From Holosporales bacterium (GTDB lineage Bacteria; Pseudomonadota; Alphaproteobacteria; UBA3830; JAIRMZ01), in the NCBI GenBank assembly GCA_031279495.1, contig JAITIJ010000061.1:1-7764 (forward strand): 7,764 nt of DNA, given 5' to 3'. A program made the translations under genes and the position numbers. A model generated the notes under the pieces. It was not told where the DNA came from and made no database searches. It saw nothing but the letters and a program-made list of their open reading frames with translations. Positions 6,323 through 7,764 of the stretch are shown here, one piece after another; within the stretch, counting starts at the first letter, position 1; every line of letters starts with the position of its first letter.

Positions 6323-7113
6323 TAACGCAGCATCCATCGAATAGGGGCGTGATCAGAAGGTCTCGGAAGAGTGCGGTACGCCAACAACACCTCTCCGCCC
6401 TGCGATTGCTCTAGCGCGCACGGCGAAAGGAGGAAATGGTCGATCCGAAGCCCTTTCTTAGGATCGAAGAATCGAAAGCGATAATCCCACCATGTAAAAT
6501 GCGGAGCAGACGCTTGCAAAGAGGGCCATACAGCAAAAGCATCCGCAAAACCGTCTGCAAGTAGAGCTGTAAAAGCCGCTCGCTCGGCATCTGTACATGG
6601 TACATGGCCTTCCCATTTCTGTGGATCGTAAACATCTTCATCTGTAGGCGCGACGTTATAGTCGCCACCAATTACGAACACATCGCAAGAAGAAAGAGTA
6701 GAGGACAGATGCGCACGTAACTGCTCATAGAAGTCCAACTTCCTTGCGTACATAGGCATACCAACATCTTGCCCATTAGGTGCATAAAGGCTCGCAATAC
6801 GTATTCCTTGTGTTTCCGCTTCAATGTACCGTGCTTCTTCGCTACTTCCAAGAAACCCTCGCTGAATACTCTCTAATGGATGGCGAGATAAGATTGCCAC
6901 GCCATTATAGCTTTTTTGCCCATAGAAGCAGACATTATAACCAAAGTCTCCTAACGATTCTTCTGGGAAAATTTTATCTTCAATCTTTGTCTCTTGAAGC
7001 AAGACAACATCAGGTTTTTCTTGCTTCAATAATTGCTCCAGAAGAAGCCAACGCGCACGAATAGAGTTAACATTCCAACTGATCACAGAAAACATGTCCT
7101 TCTTAAATGACAT
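6322..7113 (-). CDS. xth: Exodeoxyribonuclease III / AP endonuclease
   Basis: This is an ExoIII-family enzyme (endonuclease/exonuclease/phosphatase fold). It cleaves DNA 5' to abasic sites and removes 3' blocks in base-excision repair. Its 263 residues fit the family (E. coli XthA 268). Catalytic and metal residues align with XthA: Asn14 (SWNVNSIRAR), Glu41 (LLQETK), Tyr110 (SLYAPNG), Asp151 and Asn153 (GDYNVAPTD), Asp225 (GLRIDHFLL), and Asp254/His255 (PSDHAP). DNA-recognition elements such as YGQKSYNGVAIL are also present. The start is uncertain. ATG at 7113 has AAGAAGAG 5 nt upstream. A second in-frame ATG (7095-7093) would start MFSVISWN, nearer the usual family N-terminus, but its AAGAAGG lies only 2 nt away. 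The gene converges on cdsA and diverges from argS. It could be called xthA, but the paralogue name is not certain. Confidence 0.95.
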   Translation of the reverse strand: MSFKKDMFSVISWNVNSIRARWLLLEQLLKQEKPDVVLLQETKIEDKIFPEESLGDFGYNVCFYGQKSYNGVAILSRHPLESIQRGFLGSSEEARYIEAETQGIRIASLYAPNGQDVGMPMYARKLDFYEQLRAHLSSTLSSCDVFVIGGDYNVAPTDEDVYDPQKWEGHVPCTDAERAAFTALLADGFADAFAVWPSLQASAPHFTWWDYRFRFFDPKKGLRIDHFLLSPCALEQSQGGEVLLAYRTLPRPSDHAPIRWMLR

Positions 7114-7200
7114 AGACGCTCTTCTTGTTTGTGTTGTGCTGTTTGCAGTCTATCGCATATAGTTCTGGAATGAGAAGCCTCTGTATACAAGGAAAAAATA
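7114..7200. promoter_or_regulatory. 87-bp divergent xth/argS intergenic region
   Basis: This spacer must hold or transmit the promoters of xth (minus) and argS (plus). For argS, TTGTGC (7134-7139) lies 18 bp before TATAGT (7158-7163), a weak promoter candidate. For xth I found only a TATATG-like -10 on the opposite strand near 7157-7162, without a convincing -35. The two -10 candidates overlap, so transcription might be mutually exclusive if both are real. No operator palindrome or riboswitch-like structure was recognised. Confidence 0.3.
7189..7193 (+). promoter_or_regulatory. ribosome binding site that fixes the argS TTG start
   Basis: AAGGA lies 7 nt before the TTG at 7201. An in-frame TGA at 7171-7173 limits any extension, and there is no ATG or GTG in frame between that stop and the conserved region, so this site decides the start. 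Confidence 0.75.
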
Positions 7201-7764
7201 TTGGAACAAAAAATTCAATCTTGTGATTTATTTTTGCATTTTGAGGGTCTACTGCAAGAAGCTATAGAGCGTTTGGCAAGCCTTCTCGGAAAACCCCTTC
7301 CTCAAACAACAACCTTTTCGGTAGAGATCCCTAAAGAATGTGCTTTCGGAGATCTATCGACGAATGCGGCCATGATTCTTGCCAAAGAATGGAAACTTTC
7401 ACCACGAGAAATTGTCCTCCCTCTTCAGGAAGTTCTGGGAAAAATCCCAGGAATAGCCTCTATCTCCATGGCTGGGGTGGGATTCTTGAACATAACCCTT
7501 ACACAAGACTGTCTCCTCTCCTTTTTAAGACATCTTTTGGTCCTTAAAGAGAATTACGGACGTTCTGAGATGGGGCAAAGACAAAAAGTGAACATTGAGT
7601 ACGTTTCTGCGAACCCAACGGGTCCACTGCATGCGGGCCACTTGCGCGGAGCCGTAACAGGGGACGTGTTGGCAACACTCTTAGCCTTTACTGGCTTTGA
7701 CGTAACACGTGAATATTATATCAATGACGCTGGGCACCAGATCGATGTCCTAGTTGATACACTG
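7201..7764 (+). CDS. argS: Arginyl-tRNA synthetase, N-terminal part (3' end outside window)
   Basis: ArgRS charges tRNA-Arg with arginine; it is a class I synthetase. The first 188 codons are present and the frame runs open off the right edge. Residues 1 to about 120 form the ArgRS-specific N-terminal (Add-1) domain, with FGDLSTNAAMILAK and the closing SMAGVGFLNITL. The catalytic domain opens with NIEYVSANPTGPLHAGHLRG (131-150). HAGH at 144-147 is the class I HIGH signature. VTREYYINDAGHQIDVL follows, strongly ArgRS-like and close to alphaproteobacterial versions. The start is TTG at 7201: an in-frame stop lies at 7171-7173, no ATG or GTG intervenes, and AAGGA sits 7 nt upstream. The first in-frame ATG (7372) is too late, inside the N-terminal domain. 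The gene diverges from xth. No frameshift is seen. Confidence 0.95.
   Translation, partial: MEQKIQSCDLFLHFEGLLQEAIERLASLLGKPLPQTTTFSVEIPKECAFGDLSTNAAMILAKEWKLSPREIVLPLQEVLGKIPGIASISMAGVGFLNITLTQDCLLSFLRHLLVLKENYGRSEMGQRQKVNIEYVSANPTGPLHAGHLRGAVTGDVLATLLAFTGFDVTREYYINDAGHQIDVLVDTL

Overview
The window looks like chromosomal core-genome DNA from an alphaproteobacterium. The support is the gene order rpsB-tsf-pyrH-frr-uppS-cdsA, the alphaproteobacterial style of S2 and EF-Ts (for example LLEAGVHFGH, FVGTK.QAS and YCDLFARA in S2; RTGAGMMDCKKAL and FALGEGIEK in EF-Ts), and the motif IGGPK..P..SPQKTWSG in CdsA. Spacing is tight, genes overlap by a few bases, base composition looks balanced by eye, and no mobile elements are visible. 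This would fit a compact, possibly host-associated lineage such as Holosporales, but that placement is a guess from memory of family sequences.

Layout. Positions 1-1521 (+) hold the C-terminal 506 codons of mutS (mismatch repair), cut by the left edge. A tRNA-Arg(TCT) gene with encoded CCA lies at 1565-1641 on the minus strand, converging on mutS. A 231-bp region (1642-1872) separates the tRNA from rpsB. It holds a good promoter for rpsB, a weaker opposing promoter for the tRNA, and an rpsB leader with paired segments. Then comes a six-gene + strand operon: rpsB (S2), tsf (EF-Ts), pyrH (UMP kinase, TTG start), frr (ribosome recycling factor), uppS (undecaprenyl-PP synthase) and cdsA (CDP-diglyceride synthase). 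Gaps within it run from -11 to +17 bp. It meets a convergent xth (exonuclease III, minus strand) across a 12-bp gap that is mostly a C9 run. After an 87-bp divergent spacer, argS (arginyl-tRNA synthetase, TTG start) runs off the right edge.

The operon joins translation (S2, EF-Ts, recycling factor) to UMP phosphorylation and to lipid-linked envelope synthesis (undecaprenyl carrier for peptidoglycan, CDP-diacylglycerol for phospholipids). mutS and xth are DNA repair genes. The tRNA-Arg and argS both serve arginine decoding but are separate loci.

I found no novel system. Every long open stretch belongs to a well-known family. The points worth a second look are small: a structured rpsB leader, overlapping divergent -35 elements, a C9 tract at a convergent junction with no visible terminator, TTG starts, an operon ending after cdsA where dxr is often found, and a 27:43 mismatch in the tRNA.
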